The notes beneath the pieces were generated by a model. The model searched no databases, had not been told where the DNA came from, and saw only the letters and a program-made list of their open reading frames with translations. From assembly GCF_012952295.1 (NCBI RefSeq), contig NZ_JABBCH010000025.1, positions 1 through 38,852 of the forward strand: a DNA stretch of 38,852 bases, given 5' to 3'. Origin of the DNA: Crystallibacter degradans (GTDB taxonomy: Bacteria > Actinomycetota > Actinomycetes > Actinomycetales > Micrococcaceae). Positions 16,499-24,515 of this stretch are shown here, one piece after another (position 1 is the first letter of the stretch; every line of letters starts with the position of its first letter). The translations under genes were made by a program, and so were the position numbers.

Positions 16499-17193
16499 AT
16501 TCACACCCTAAGGCAATCATCACTGGCGCCTCACGCGGTATCGGCTTGGCCGTTGCGCGCTCCCTAGCCGATAGCCATCATCTACTGCTCGGCGGGCGCG
16601 ACTACGAGGCTTTGTCTACCCTGGCGGCAGAATTCCCTTCAGCTGTTCCGTGGGCCTGCGACTTGGGTGACTCTACGAAAGTCCAGGAGCTCGCGTCGGG
16701 AATCGACAGCGTCGATGTTCTGGTTCATTGTGCGGGAATGTACACACGAGGACTGGTCGCGGACCGTGACCGGGAGGACTGGAGGAGGGAATTCGAGCTG
16801 AACCTCTTTGCCCCTGCAGAACTGACACGATTTCTACTTCCCGCCTTGAGGAAGTCACGGGGAATTGTTGTCTTCCTCAACTCCGGTGCCGGGCAGTTTT
16901 CCTACAGCAAGGGCGCGGTGTATTCAGGCACCAAATTTGCCCTGAAAACGTTGGCCGATACCCTCCGCCTGGAGGAACGCGAATCTGGCTTGCGCGTCAC
17001 CTCTATCCACCCCGGACGGGTGGATACGGACCTCGTCCGTACGGTCGTCGAAGCCGAAGGAGGCACCTACGACCCCACCGGATATCTTCGTGCAGAGACA
17101 GTTGCAGAAGCCGTTCGGCTGGCAGTCACTGCCCCGGCCGATGCAAGTTTTGACTCCATAACCGTGCGGCCAGCATTTCAAAGCGGCCTTTAG
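16495..17193 (+). CDS. Short-chain dehydrogenase/reductase
   Basis: NAD(P)-dependent alcohol/carbonyl oxidoreductase, 232 residues, cytoplasmic. Seen: the cofactor loop TGASRGIG (residues 10-17), a D-L pair in WACDLGDS, the catalytic Ser at about 130 (LNSGAG), Tyr143 and Lys147 (YSGTKFAL), and HPGRVDTDLVR after the active site. The ATG overlaps the LysR stop. Immediately followed by an aldehyde dehydrogenase gene, which suggests that the pair takes an alcohol to aldehyde and then to acid; the substrate is not readable from sequence. Confidence 0.9.
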   Translation: MNSHPKAIITGASRGIGLAVARSLADSHHLLLGGRDYEALSTLAAEFPSAVPWACDLGDSTKVQELASGIDSVDVLVHCAGMYTRGLVADRDREDWRREFELNLFAPAELTRFLLPALRKSRGIVVFLNSGAGQFSYSKGAVYSGTKFALKTLADTLRLEERESGLRVTSIHPGRVDTDLVRTVVEAEGGTYDPTGYLRAETVAEAVRLAVTAPADASFDSITVRPAFQSGL

Positions 17194-17248
17194 ACACGCT
17201 GCAGCCTGCCGATTCACGCAACCAATCCCGTTATTTCAAAGGAGAATC

Positions 17249-18685
17249 ATGACCACCAGATACCACAACTATGTCGACGGAACATTCGCTACAACGACTG
17301 CCTCCTACAAAGAGGTGACCAATCCGGCAACCCACGAGATTCTCGCACTGGTCCCGGAGACGGAAGCAGCCGAAGTAGACGCTGCAGTCGCTGCAGCGCG
17401 TCGGGCACAGCCAGCCTGGGAAAAGCTCCCGGCTGTCCAACGGGCCGAATATCTGCGTCAAATATCGGCAGCAATCCGGCAGGAACGTACCAGGTTTCGT
17501 GACATCATTGTTCAGGAACAGGGGAAAACGCAGGAACTCGCGCAGGTTGAGGTCGATTTCACAGCCAATTACATCGACTACATGGCTGAATGGGCCCGGC
17601 GGATTGAAGGCGAGGTCATCCCCAGTGATCGACCGGACGAGACTATCCTGCTCACACACAAACCACTCGGCGTTGTTGCGGGAATTCTGCCATGGAATTT
17701 TCCCTTCTTCCTAATCGCCCGGAAACTCGCACCCGCATTGCTGACCGGCAACACGATCGTCATCAAACCAGCTGACGAAACCCCCATCAATGCCTTCGAA
17801 TTCGCGCGCCTTGTTGACGGCACCGATCTGCCGGCCGGCGTCTTCAACCTTGTTGGCGGTTCCGGGCGAGTTACCGGAGAGGCTCTGATCTCTAACCCGG
17901 ATGTCGACCTAATAACCTTCACGGGCAGCGTCTCGACAGGCAAGCACATCATGCAGGTCGCCGGCAAAAATCTCACACGGGTCAATCTCGAACTCGGTGG
18001 AAAGGCACCAGCAATCGTGCTGGCAGACGCCGATCTGGACTTGGCAGCCAAGAGCATCTGGCAATCCAGAATCATTAACACCGGCCAGGTCTGCAACTGC
18101 GCCGAAAAGGTCTACGTCGAGCGGAGCGTTCATGATCAGCTCGTTTCCAAGCTGACAACCCTGTTTGAAACAACTCGGTTTGGGAACCCATCCGCGGAAG
18201 CGGAACTCGATATGGGCCCCCTTATCAATGACTCCAGCTTGGAGGGCATTGCGTCGGCGGTAGAGAAAGCGAAAATCGACGGTGCCACTGTCATAACCGG
18301 AGGAAAAAAAGCTGCCCTCGCCCAAGGGTTTCACTACGAACCGACCCTGCTCACCGATGTCACGTCCGGCATGAGCATTATGCGCGAAGAGACATTCGGT
18401 CCGGTGCTTCCAATCCAGGCCGTTGACGGTCTGGACGAAGCCATTACCCTCGCCAACGACTCCGACTACGGCTTGACGTCCTCTATTTACACAACAAATA
18501 TCAACGCCGCATTGCGTGCAGCAAAAGAACTGCAATACGGCGAGACCTACATCAACCGCGAAAACTTCGAAGCTATGCAGGGGTTCCATGCCGGACGCAA
18601 ACAGTCCGGCATCGGCGGGGCGGACGGTAAACACGGCCTGATGGAGTTCACGGAAACCCACGTTGTGTATATCCAGGGTCACTGA
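17249..18685 (+). CDS. aldA: NAD-dependent aldehyde dehydrogenase, AldA (lactaldehyde/glycolaldehyde) type
   Basis: Oxidises a small aldehyde to its acid with NAD(P). 478 residues, as expected. The sequence is strikingly like E. coli AldA as I recall it: EVEVDFTANYIDYMAEWARR-type region, ILPWNFPFFLIARK, the general base Glu248 in LELGGKAPAIV, catalytic Cys282 in GQVCNCAE, and the YINRENFEAMQGFHAG end. That resemblance favours lactaldehyde or glycolaldehyde as substrate; related enzymes take other short aldehydes. AAAGGAGAA precedes the ATG. It ends the operon: a hairpin follows. With the neighbouring LldD and the hydroxypyruvate reductase it could carry C2/C3 hydroxyaldehydes to 2-hydroxy and 2-oxo acids (inference). 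Confidence 0.92.
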   Translation: MTTRYHNYVDGTFATTTASYKEVTNPATHEILALVPETEAAEVDAAVAAARRAQPAWEKLPAVQRAEYLRQISAAIRQERTRFRDIIVQEQGKTQELAQVEVDFTANYIDYMAEWARRIEGEVIPSDRPDETILLTHKPLGVVAGILPWNFPFFLIARKLAPALLTGNTIVIKPADETPINAFEFARLVDGTDLPAGVFNLVGGSGRVTGEALISNPDVDLITFTGSVSTGKHIMQVAGKNLTRVNLELGGKAPAIVLADADLDLAAKSIWQSRIINTGQVCNCAEKVYVERSVHDQLVSKLTTLFETTRFGNPSAEAELDMGPLINDSSLEGIASAVEKAKIDGATVITGGKKAALAQGFHYEPTLLTDVTSGMSIMREETFGPVLPIQAVDGLDEAITLANDSDYGLTSSIYTTNINAALRAAKELQYGETYINRENFEAMQGFHAGRKQSGIGGADGKHGLMEFTETHVVYIQGH

Positions 18686-18703
18686 CACAGAAAGTTCAAG
18701 TTA

Positions 18704-18743
18704 GGCGGCGGCCTAGCCTGCCCTTATGGGCAGACTGGCCGCC
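18704..18743 (+). terminator. Hairpin after aldA
   Basis: An inner stem CTGCCC-TTAT-GGGCAG (18718-18733) lies inside an outer pair GGCGGC / GCCGCC (18704-18709, 18738-18743). It begins 18 bases after the aldA stop and lacks a T tract, as is common for hairpin terminators of high-GC actinobacteria. It would separate the hyu operon from lldD. Confidence 0.5.
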
Positions 18744-18923
18744 CGGCTGTAGCCCGATCAAGATACGACCTCGGATAGAGAAAGCGTCCAAGAACGGTTC
18801 GAGTAAGCCAGTCAAAGTTACGCTATGCGGCGGAACGTTCAACTGCTCTGGCGGCCGAGCAGACGGTACCACCAATCGTTCCTTCACCAGGACTGTGAAC
18901 ACTGATCAAACAAGAAAGTTGCC

Positions 18924-20159
18924 ATGAGCCACAACACACCTCCCGCCCTCAATCGTCGAATGCCCAAAGTTGCGGACCTTGCCCCGCTCATGCAATTCAG
19001 CAAACCAGCCATCGGTACCGCGGCGCGGCTGAGAAAAGCGCACACAATCGGGGACCTGCGTGCCATCGCCAAGCGACGGACTCCGAAGGCACCCTTCGAC
19101 TACACCGATGGGGCCGCGGAAGCCGAAATCACCTTGGCCCGCGCCCGCCAAGCTTTCCTGGACGTGGAATTCCGCCCGGGCATCTTGCGCAACGTTGAAC
19201 AAGTGGATGTCAGCACAGAGATCCTAAGCGCTACCTCGAGCATGCCGTTCGGCATCGCGCCCACGGGATTCACCCGTATGATGCAGTCCGAGGGCGAGTA
19301 TGCCGGGTGTATGTCCGCGGCGACCGCCGGTATCCCCTACACACTCTCCACGATGGGCACTGCATCAATCGAGGACGTCGCTGCCGCTGCACCGACCGGC
19401 CGAAATTGGTTCCAGCTCTACCTCTGGACGGACAGGGACCGCTCGATACAGCTGATCGACAGGGCCGCAAAGAGTGGCGTTGACACTCTTATGGTCACAG
19501 TGGACACGCCTATCGGAGGGGCCCGACTGCGTGATATCCGCAACGGCATGACGATACCTCCGGCGCTAAGCGTCCATACGGTGCTAGACGCCTCCTACCG
19601 GCCGGCCTGGTGGTTCAACTTCCTGACGCATGAGCCCCTCGCCTTCGCCTCGCTCTCACGCTATTCCGGAACTGTCGCTCAATTGATCGACGCGATGTTC
19701 GACCCAACGCTCACCTTCGACGACCTGGCGTGGCTGCGGGAAACCTGGAAGGGCAAGCTGGTGGTCAAGGGCGTCCAGACCGTCGAGGATGCAAAACGCG
19801 TGACCGATCACGGCGTGGATGGCATCGTGCTGTCTAATCACGGCGGCCGCCAGCTGGACCGCGCACCCGTTCCGCTGCATGTGTTGCCGGAGATTGCGTC
19901 AGCGCTCAAAGGGAAAACTGCGATTATGTTGGACACTGGCATCATGAGCGGTGGTGATATCGTGGCCGCCCTAGCCTTGGGCGCAGACTTCACCTTAATC
20001 GGCAGGGCCTACCTCTACGGCTTGATGGCTGGCGGACGGGCTGGAGTTGACCGTGCCATCGAAATCCTGCACACAGAGATTTCCCGCACCATGCGCCTGC
20101 TCGGCGTCAACAAGATCAGTGATCTGAACCCTGACCACGTTCGCCTGCTGGGCGTCTAG
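18924..20159 (+). CDS. lldD: FMN-dependent L-lactate dehydrogenase / alpha-hydroxy-acid oxidase (LldD2 type)
   Basis: Membrane-associated or cytoplasmic flavoenzyme that oxidises an L-2-hydroxy acid (L-lactate, perhaps glycolate) to the 2-oxo acid. 411 residues. It matches the mycobacterial LldD2 form in its long N terminus ([14 protein letters not shown]), [45 protein letters not shown], and the active-site motif SNHGGRQLD with base His306 and Arg309, then [18 protein letters not shown] and [13 protein letters not shown] of the phosphate site. Own transcription unit: a terminator-like hairpin and 238 bases separate it from aldA. If glycolate is the substrate, it would follow the aldehyde dehydrogenase and supply glyoxylate to the reductase at 3004-3993; this is inference. 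Confidence 0.92.
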   Translation: MSHNTPPALNRRMPKVADLAPLMQFSKPAIGTAARLRKAHTIGDLRAIAKRRTPKAPFDYTDGAAEAEITLARARQAFLDVEFRPGILRNVEQVDVSTEILSATSSMPFGIAPTGFTRMMQSEGEYAGCMSAATAGIPYTLSTMGTASIEDVAAAAPTGRNWFQLYLWTDRDRSIQLIDRAAKSGVDTLMVTVDTPIGGARLRDIRNGMTIPPALSVHTVLDASYRPAWWFNFLTHEPLAFASLSRYSGTVAQLIDAMFDPTLTFDDLAWLRETWKGKLVVKGVQTVEDAKRVTDHGVDGIVLSNHGGRQLDRAPVPLHVLPEIASALKGKTAIMLDTGIMSGGDIVAALALGADFTLIGRAYLYGLMAGGRAGVDRAIEILHTEISRTMRLLGVNKISDLNPDHVRLLGV

Positions 20160-20445
20160 GAATCCGCTGACAAATTCTGGAATTGTGGTTTCCTGACGGA
20201 ACTTCGGACTTGGGTATGACCGGCTGGTTTACCGTACGGGTGGGCACACATATCACGGCCGAGAGGCCGAGCCGGTTAAAATATCAACCGTGGCGAGTGG
20301 CACGTCCGGAGTCTTCTGACGGTTGCCACCCACACCACAGCACTCCCGCACCTCGCCCGCAGGGTCGCTATCGGGCGGATACACGCCACCGGGACATCGG
20401 CATCTCCGTCGGCATGACCCGCGCGAGGATGGGATTCTTGCCGGG

Positions 20446-20574
20446 ACCGGGGCGGGCAGCGCGAACCTGACAGATGCGCAGGTGCAGCGGCTCGTTGAGT
20501 ACGCCTGCAGCAACGCCCCGGCGGCCATCAACGGCGTGTGCCGTCCGGATGAGCAGATCGAATCCGTCCTGTAA
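20446..20574 (+). pseudogene. C-terminal remnant of an unknown gene
   Basis: The last about 42 codons before the TAA at 20572-20574 read like a true protein end: NLTDAQVQRLVEYACSNAPA followed by INGVCRPDEQIESVL. Upstream in the same frame the translation becomes Pro/Arg/His-rich and random-looking. I read this as the 3' end of a disrupted gene; the family is not recognised. The two cysteines and amphipathic helix hint at a small soluble or secreted protein. Confidence 0.35.
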
Positions 20575-20748
20575 ATGGTGGTCTGCGTGAAGTATTCACC
20601 AGGGGCGTTCACTGCCCGCCGTCGCGGACTTTGGAATCCCTTCCGGGCGATGCACCCCTTGGAGTACAGATAATCGCCGTCGTCGCGCCCTGACGATCGG
20701 CCGGGACAAGGCCAGGTAAGCCAACCTCCCCCCGCCGGGCCAGGAGCT

Positions 20749-20780
20749 CCCTCAGCACGTCGGGTCCGACATGCTGAGGG
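20749..20780. repeat. 32-bp near-perfect palindrome
   Basis: Arms CCCTCAGCA (20749-20757) and TGCTGAGGG (20772-20780) enclose GTCGG-GT-CCGAC (20759-20770), with a single unpaired position on each side. The outer and inner stems stack into a 14-bp hairpin with a two-base centre. No gene ends close by on the plus strand. It could be a terminator, a protein-binding palindrome or a recombination site. Confidence 0.5.
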
Positions 20781-21008
20781 GTTCGGAGGGGCGGTCCGTC
20801 GCCCCGTGCGAACCACAGCAACCACTCACCGGCGGCGGACCGTCATCACGCGACCAACCAGCGTGGCACCAAAAGCCGCGCCGCCGAAATATCGGTCCGC
20901 CATCCATACCCCGAGGCGCCCGCATGAGCGTCTCGATGACGAGGACTCTCCCCGCGACGCCCCAGGGTTCCATTTCTCAGGAACTGGAACCGCGGCACTG
21001 TGGCGGCA

Positions 21009-21197
21009 TTATCCGGCCGCCTGGTCCGAGGCGTTCTTTGCCTTTTGGATGGCTTCGCGTGCATCACGTGAGGCTTCGGCCTGCTCCCTTGTCGGGCAGG
21101 CTCCTTCCCTCCAGCCGGAGCGCAACCAGTCTTCGGCGTCACCAAGCAGCGCGAAGGCGTGACGTCTCATATCTTCAAGGGTTGGTAGTTCGCTCAT
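21009..21197 (-). CDS. Small hypothetical protein, 62 aa
   Basis: A 62-residue soluble protein of unknown function. Support: AGGAAAA ribosome binding site 5-6 bases before the ATG, a helical, charged composition (LEDMRRHAFALLGDAEDWL, then EASRDAREAIQKAKNASDQA) and a normal codon pattern. It probably folds as two or three helices. The stop of an upstream broken gene (21208-21540) ends only 10 bases before its start, so both once formed one operon. Not recognised; small helical proteins of this kind are frequent on actinobacterial plasmids. Confidence 0.6.
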   Translation of the reverse strand: MSELPTLEDMRRHAFALLGDAEDWLRSGWREGACPTREQAEASRDAREAIQKAKNASDQAAG

Positions 21198-21207
21198 CGA
21201 TTTTCCT

Positions 21208-21540
21208 TCAGTTGAAACCGTCGTTACTTAACGGTTGATTCCCAGACTGGAGGGCACGATCAAGGAAGCCCGCAAATACCCACATCGTGCTCTGGTCCAT
21301 CGCTCGCGCTGCCCAGTCGACACTTTGCTTGTCGTATTCACCGAGGGGAAGGCCGTCGACCGCTTCACGCCAGCGGGCATTGGCGGCGACAACACTGTCC
21401 CCGCCGTACCGAGCCGCTGCAGCCTTTATTTCCTGGGTTGGCTCTGAATCATACGGCCCCGCAACCAGTTCCTATATGCCCGAATACTCCCATCCCGCAG
21501 TGACAATTTGGAAGGCCGCGTACGGCCGGCTCCAGACTTT
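21208..21540 (-). pseudogene. Decayed gene upstream of the 62-aa gene
   Basis: The minus strand from 21471 to 21208 encodes 87 codons of clear protein-like sequence (ELVAGPYDSEPTQEIKAAAA, RYGGDSVVAANARWREAVDG, QSVDWAARAMDQSTMWVFAG, ending LSNDGFN and TGA) but no start codon that could give it. The same frame continues upstream past an in-frame TAG (21472-21474) with equally good sequence (YAAFQIVTAGWEYSGI) until a TAA near 21540. So the gene has lost its 5' end and carries an internal stop. The breakpoint lies directly beside the left end of the duplicated leader at 21561, which suggests that arrival of the leader cassette truncated it. Family unknown; too short or start-less to be called by ordinary gene finding. 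Confidence 0.55.
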
Positions 21541-21560
21541 TTATCGCTGCCTTTTGGTCA

Positions 21561-21923
21561 GGGAAGCGGATCGTCCGCTGGCGCGGCCGGCTGTGATGTC
21601 CGGGCCCGTTGTCGCAGCGCTCCGCCGGACCCCGACCAGTTGTGTCTACGACGTTTTTGCTGCTGTCCTTCGGATTCTACGTGCCCGCTCCGCACCGTCA
21701 ACCGGACTCCGTCCGGCTGCGGACCCGGGAATTTTCGTCCGGCGCTTCGCTTTTTTCCTCCCGAAATTCCCCGTGTCCTTGCCCTGCGGGTTGAGCAGTG
21801 ACTCCGACGGGCACAGCTCCGCAAGCTTCGCCAGCAGGCAAAAAACAACCGGGGGAGAGGGGAAGCTGGCCGGTCACCGCGACTGCCCCGCCACCCGGAT
21901 TCCTCAGCAAAGGACGAAGAACG
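21561..21923 (+). promoter_or_regulatory. Duplicated leader, copy A (in front of the DprA-like gene)
   Basis: A stretch of about 363 bases that ends exactly at the ATG of the DprA-like gene and is about 93% identical by eye to 23039-23409 before the DUF4192 gene. Differences include a T5/T7 tract and several 1-2 base indels, so it is not protein coding. It holds two overlapping hairpins that cannot form together, CCGGAC-TCC-GTCCGG (21702-21716) and GTCCG-GCTG-CGGAC (21711-21724). A further stem pairs GGGAATTTTCG (21727-21737) with CGAAATTCCCC (21762-21772), and there are T- or A-tracts at about 21653, 21751 and 21840. The AAAGGA ribosome binding site is inside the repeat. Promoter, structured 5' UTR or single-strand promoter are all possible. 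Confidence 0.75.
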
Positions 21924-22835
21924 ATGAATGATGACCGTACAGCACGCGCCGCACTGACCCGCCTGTTCGAACCCGGCGACACCGTGGGCCTTGCCCTGGT
22001 CGCCAAACACGGTGCCCACGCTGCGTTGAGAATCGCGATCGGCGCCCGCCCGGCCCACCCGTTCGCAGACGTGACAGCCGAACAGCTTGCTGATGCGCTG
22101 GGCCGGTGGGCGCCGCGCGTCCGGACACTGGACGCTAACGCGGACCTTGCCGCCATCGAACACCTCCGCGGCGGATTCCTGACCCCGGACGACCCGCAGT
22201 GGCCCGCCGCATTGAATGACCTGCCGGCCGCACCGTTGGGGCTCTGGTACCGGGGAAACATCACGCACGGTGTCCCCGCCCCGGGACAGTGCGCTGCCGT
22301 GATCGGCTCCCGCGACAGCACCGCCTACGGGGCATCCGTGGCCGGGGAAATCGCCCATGGGCTGGCCCAGCGCGGAATCTGCGTCATGGCTGGCCTCGGC
22401 TACGGAATCGACGCCCAAGGCCACAGGTCGGCACTGGCCGGACACCAAGGCACCGGCCCGGCGACCATCGCCGTTCTGGCCGGCGGGCTGGACCGCGACT
22501 ATCCGGCCGGGAACGCCGACCTTGCCGCCGCCATCCGCGAGACGGGATTGACGCTCTCGGAACTGCCGCCGGGATCCGCGCCGACCCGGTACCGGTTCCT
22601 GATGCGTAACCGGATCATCGCCGCACTCGCGGGTGTGACTGTCGTGGTGGAGGCGCGCTGGCGTTCCGGTGCCCTGAACACGGCACACTACGCAGAAAAC
22701 CTGGGCCGGCTTGTTGGGGCTGTACCGGGCAGCGTCCACAGCGCCAATTCGGCAGGGTGTCACCGGCTGCTGAAAGAAGGCAGCGCCGTGCTGGTCACCG
22801 GCGCGGCCTACGTCGCGGAACTGCTCGCAAGCTAG
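21924..22835 (+). CDS. DprA-like DNA-processing protein
   Basis: Member of the DprA/Smf family: Rossmann-fold proteins that bind single-stranded DNA and load RecA on it. 303 residues, shorter than chromosomal DprA (about 370-400) but with a complete Rossmann core. Seen: VIGSRDSTAYGASVAGEIAH (about 127-146), MAGLGYGIDAQGHRSAL, ATIAVLAGGLDRDYPAGN, LSELPPG, RNRIIAALAGVTVVVEA, RSGALNTAHYAENLGR, AVPGSVHSANSAGCHRLL. ATG 21924 follows AAAGGA at 9 bases; the frame upstream lies in the leader repeat and is not coding. A DprA homologue beside a relaxase suggests a role with the incoming single strand during conjugation rather than in competence (inference). Confidence 0.88.
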   Translation: MNDDRTARAALTRLFEPGDTVGLALVAKHGAHAALRIAIGARPAHPFADVTAEQLADALGRWAPRVRTLDANADLAAIEHLRGGFLTPDDPQWPAALNDLPAAPLGLWYRGNITHGVPAPGQCAAVIGSRDSTAYGASVAGEIAHGLAQRGICVMAGLGYGIDAQGHRSALAGHQGTGPATIAVLAGGLDRDYPAGNADLAAAIRETGLTLSELPPGSAPTRYRFLMRNRIIAALAGVTVVVEARWRSGALNTAHYAENLGRLVGAVPGSVHSANSAGCHRLLKEGSAVLVTGAAYVAELLAS

Positions 22836-22841
22836 AACCGC

Positions 22842-22871
22842 CGGTGGCCGGCCTTTATGGGCCGGTCACCG
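22842..22871 (+). terminator. Hairpin after the DprA-like gene
   Basis: CGGTGGCCGGCC (22842-22853) pairs with GGCCGGTCACCG (22860-22871) through 12 positions with one G-T pair; the loop is TTTATG. It begins 6 bases after the stop codon. No T tract follows. Confidence 0.6.
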
Positions 22872-22873
22872 CG

Positions 22874-22928
22874 GGCGGTCCGCCGCAACGGGCCGGATTC
22901 TCCTGTTGGTTGTCGGCGGCGGACCGCC
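22874..22928. repeat. Perfect 13-bp inverted repeat closing cassette A
   Basis: GGCGGTCCGCCGC (22874-22886) and GCGGCGGACCGCC (22916-22928) are exact inverted copies with 29 bases between. It directly follows the terminator hairpin. A perfect 14-bp inverted repeat sits in the equivalent place after the DUF4192 gene, though its sequence differs. Confidence 0.6.
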
Positions 22929-23038
22929 ACCCGCCCAGGTCATCACGGGGGAACCGGAGGGTACGCGGCCCGCCTAGCCATCGCGGGAACCTGAGGTGAA
23001 AGCCGGGGTACTGGAGATGGGGCTCGCAAGCCTCGCCC

Positions 23039-23409
23039 GGGAATCGGATCGTCCGCTGGCGCGGCCGGCTGTTGAGGTCCGGGCCCGTTGTCGCAGCGCT
23101 CCACCGGACACGGACCAGTTGTGTCTACGACGTTTTTTTGCTGCTGTCCTTCGGATCGTACGTGCCCGCTCCGCACCGTCAACCGGACTCCGTCCGGCTG
23201 CGGACCCGCGGATTTTCGTCCGGCGCTTCGCTTTTTTCCTCCCGAAATTCCCCGTGCCCTTGCCCCTGGCGGGGTTGAGCAGTGACTCCGACGGGCACAG
23301 CTCCGCAAGCTTCGCCAGCAGGCAAAAAACAACGGGGGGAGAGGGGAAGCTGGCCGGTCACGCGACTGCCCCCGCCACCCGGAATCCTCAGCAAAGGACA
23401 CGAAAACCC
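23039..23409 (+). promoter_or_regulatory. Duplicated leader, copy B (in front of the DUF4192 gene)
   Basis: Second copy of the structured leader, about 371 bases ending at the ATG of the DUF4192 gene. The two alternative GTCCGG/CCGGAC hairpins, the CGAAATTCCCC arm, the AAAAAAC tract and the AAAGGA site are all kept, while the ends diverge at once outside 23039 and after the ribosome binding site. The long stem is weaker here (GCGGATTTTCG replaces GGGAATTTTCG). Conservation in two copies beside unrelated genes shows that the leader itself is the functional or mobile unit. Confidence 0.75.
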
Positions 23410-24462
23410 ATGAACAACAAGATCAAAGCTGTTAGCGCCGCCGATATCCTCAGCTACGTTCCCCACACGCTCGGTTTCCAGCCGAAAGACTCGATTGTGC
23501 TGGTCACCCTGACCGGGCCGCTGCTCGGCGCGACGCTGCGGATGGACGCACCGACACCGGGCAGCGATGTGCGTTCGTTCGCGCAGACGTTGACCTCGTT
23601 TGTGTGCAAGGACGAGGCGGCGGACGCCACCTTGTTCATCGTCTACAGTGACGAGAACACCCTGTCAGGCGCACGCCCCCACGCCGACCTGATCGACGCC
23701 CTGCGCGAAGAACTCGAGACGGCGGGCATGCCGATCCGTGACGGCTGGATCGTCACCACGGGCGGGTGGGCGAATTACCGGTGCGAGCCCGGCTGTGAGG
23801 TCCCGGACTGCACCGGCTGGCAGGACACGTCCCTGATTGAGAACAGTATCGTGAGCGCGGAAATGATCTACCGCGGATCCAACCCCGGCACCACCGAGCA
23901 CGCCCCGGCACCGGAGTTCAGCAGCTCCACCAGCAACGCGGACACCATCGACCTCCTCACCGGGAATTACATGGTGGCCGATCCGGTCGACTTCACGACC
24001 GAGCCCATGCTCGCCGCCCGCCACGCCTTCGATGCCGCGATCGGCAACGGCGGCGAACCCGACGAGCCGGAAGCGCTCGAGCTTTGCGCAGCGTTCCAAA
24101 TCAAGCCGGTGCGGGACCGGCTGATGGCCGACATCATCGACACCAGCGATGACGAAACCGTGTTCGGGAAAGTCGTGATCGGCCTGGCCGAGACGGCGCC
24201 GGACTGGGAACGGGTAGACGCAGCGGAGCGGTTGCTGGTGCACCTGCTGCGGTTCGCCCCCGGCGTGTACCGGGCGCCGCTGTTGACCGGGTTGGGTTGG
24301 ATCAACTGGTACAAGGGCAAAGGCACCCCGGCCGGGCTCTACACGGACAAGGCCCTCGCCGCGGATCCCGGTTACCGTTTGGCGGAACTGCTGCGCAAGT
24401 TCTACAACATGGGCATCCTGCCCCGCCCGGCCCTGAACAAGGAAACCGCCTACAAGCACTAA
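23410..24462 (+). CDS. DUF4192 domain-containing protein
   Basis: 350-residue protein of the DUF4192 family, which is widespread in actinobacteria and has no assigned function. Seen: the family N terminus SAADILSYVPHTLGFQPKDS followed by a strand VLVTLTGPLLGATLRMD, a central IVYSDEN strand, the region GGWANYRCEPGCEVPDCTGW containing three cysteines that could bind a metal or form a disulfide, and a helical C-terminal half with RLLVHLLRFAPGVYRAPLLT and a TPR-like run ending KALAADPGYRLAELLRKFYN. No signal peptide or membrane segment. ATG 23410 lies 11 bases after AAAGGA. It shares its leader type with the DprA-like gene, so the two are probably expressed under the same conditions. Confidence 0.85.
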   Translation: MNNKIKAVSAADILSYVPHTLGFQPKDSIVLVTLTGPLLGATLRMDAPTPGSDVRSFAQTLTSFVCKDEAADATLFIVYSDENTLSGARPHADLIDALREELETAGMPIRDGWIVTTGGWANYRCEPGCEVPDCTGWQDTSLIENSIVSAEMIYRGSNPGTTEHAPAPEFSSSTSNADTIDLLTGNYMVADPVDFTTEPMLAARHAFDAAIGNGGEPDEPEALELCAAFQIKPVRDRLMADIIDTSDDETVFGKVVIGLAETAPDWERVDAAERLLVHLLRFAPGVYRAPLLTGLGWINWYKGKGTPAGLYTDKALAADPGYRLAELLRKFYNMGILPRPALNKETAYKH

Positions 24463-24472
24463 CCACATCAGG

Positions 24473-24498
24473 GAGGCCCGCCCGCACGGGCGGGCCTC
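24473..24498 (+). terminator. Strong hairpin after the DUF4192 gene
   Basis: GAGGCCCGCCCG and CGGGCGGGCCTC are perfect 12-base inverted copies with two bases between, 10 bases after the stop. No T tract, as usual for this kind of genome. Confidence 0.7.
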
Positions 24499-24515
24499 AC
24501 CCGGTTTCGGAAATG

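Larger units (their letters stand above)
20160..21008. other. Transition zone without intact genes
   Basis: About 850 bases between lldD and the first plasmid-like gene. I find one C-terminal gene remnant (20446-20574), a near-perfect 32-bp palindrome (20749-20780), and otherwise only frames that look random. It probably marks a recombination scar between the catabolic island and the plasmid-like region. Confidence 0.4.

Noticed and set aside
18755-18840. tRNA-like sequence around GGTTCGAGTA
   Set aside because: No acceptor or anticodon arms can be paired around it.
21558-22763. Long minus-strand frame (401 codons) across the leader and DprA-like gene, and a similar frame at 22943-23401
   Set aside because: It is antisense to a clear DprA homologue, and its leader part differs between the two copies by indels of 1-2 bases. 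High GC keeps such frames open by chance.
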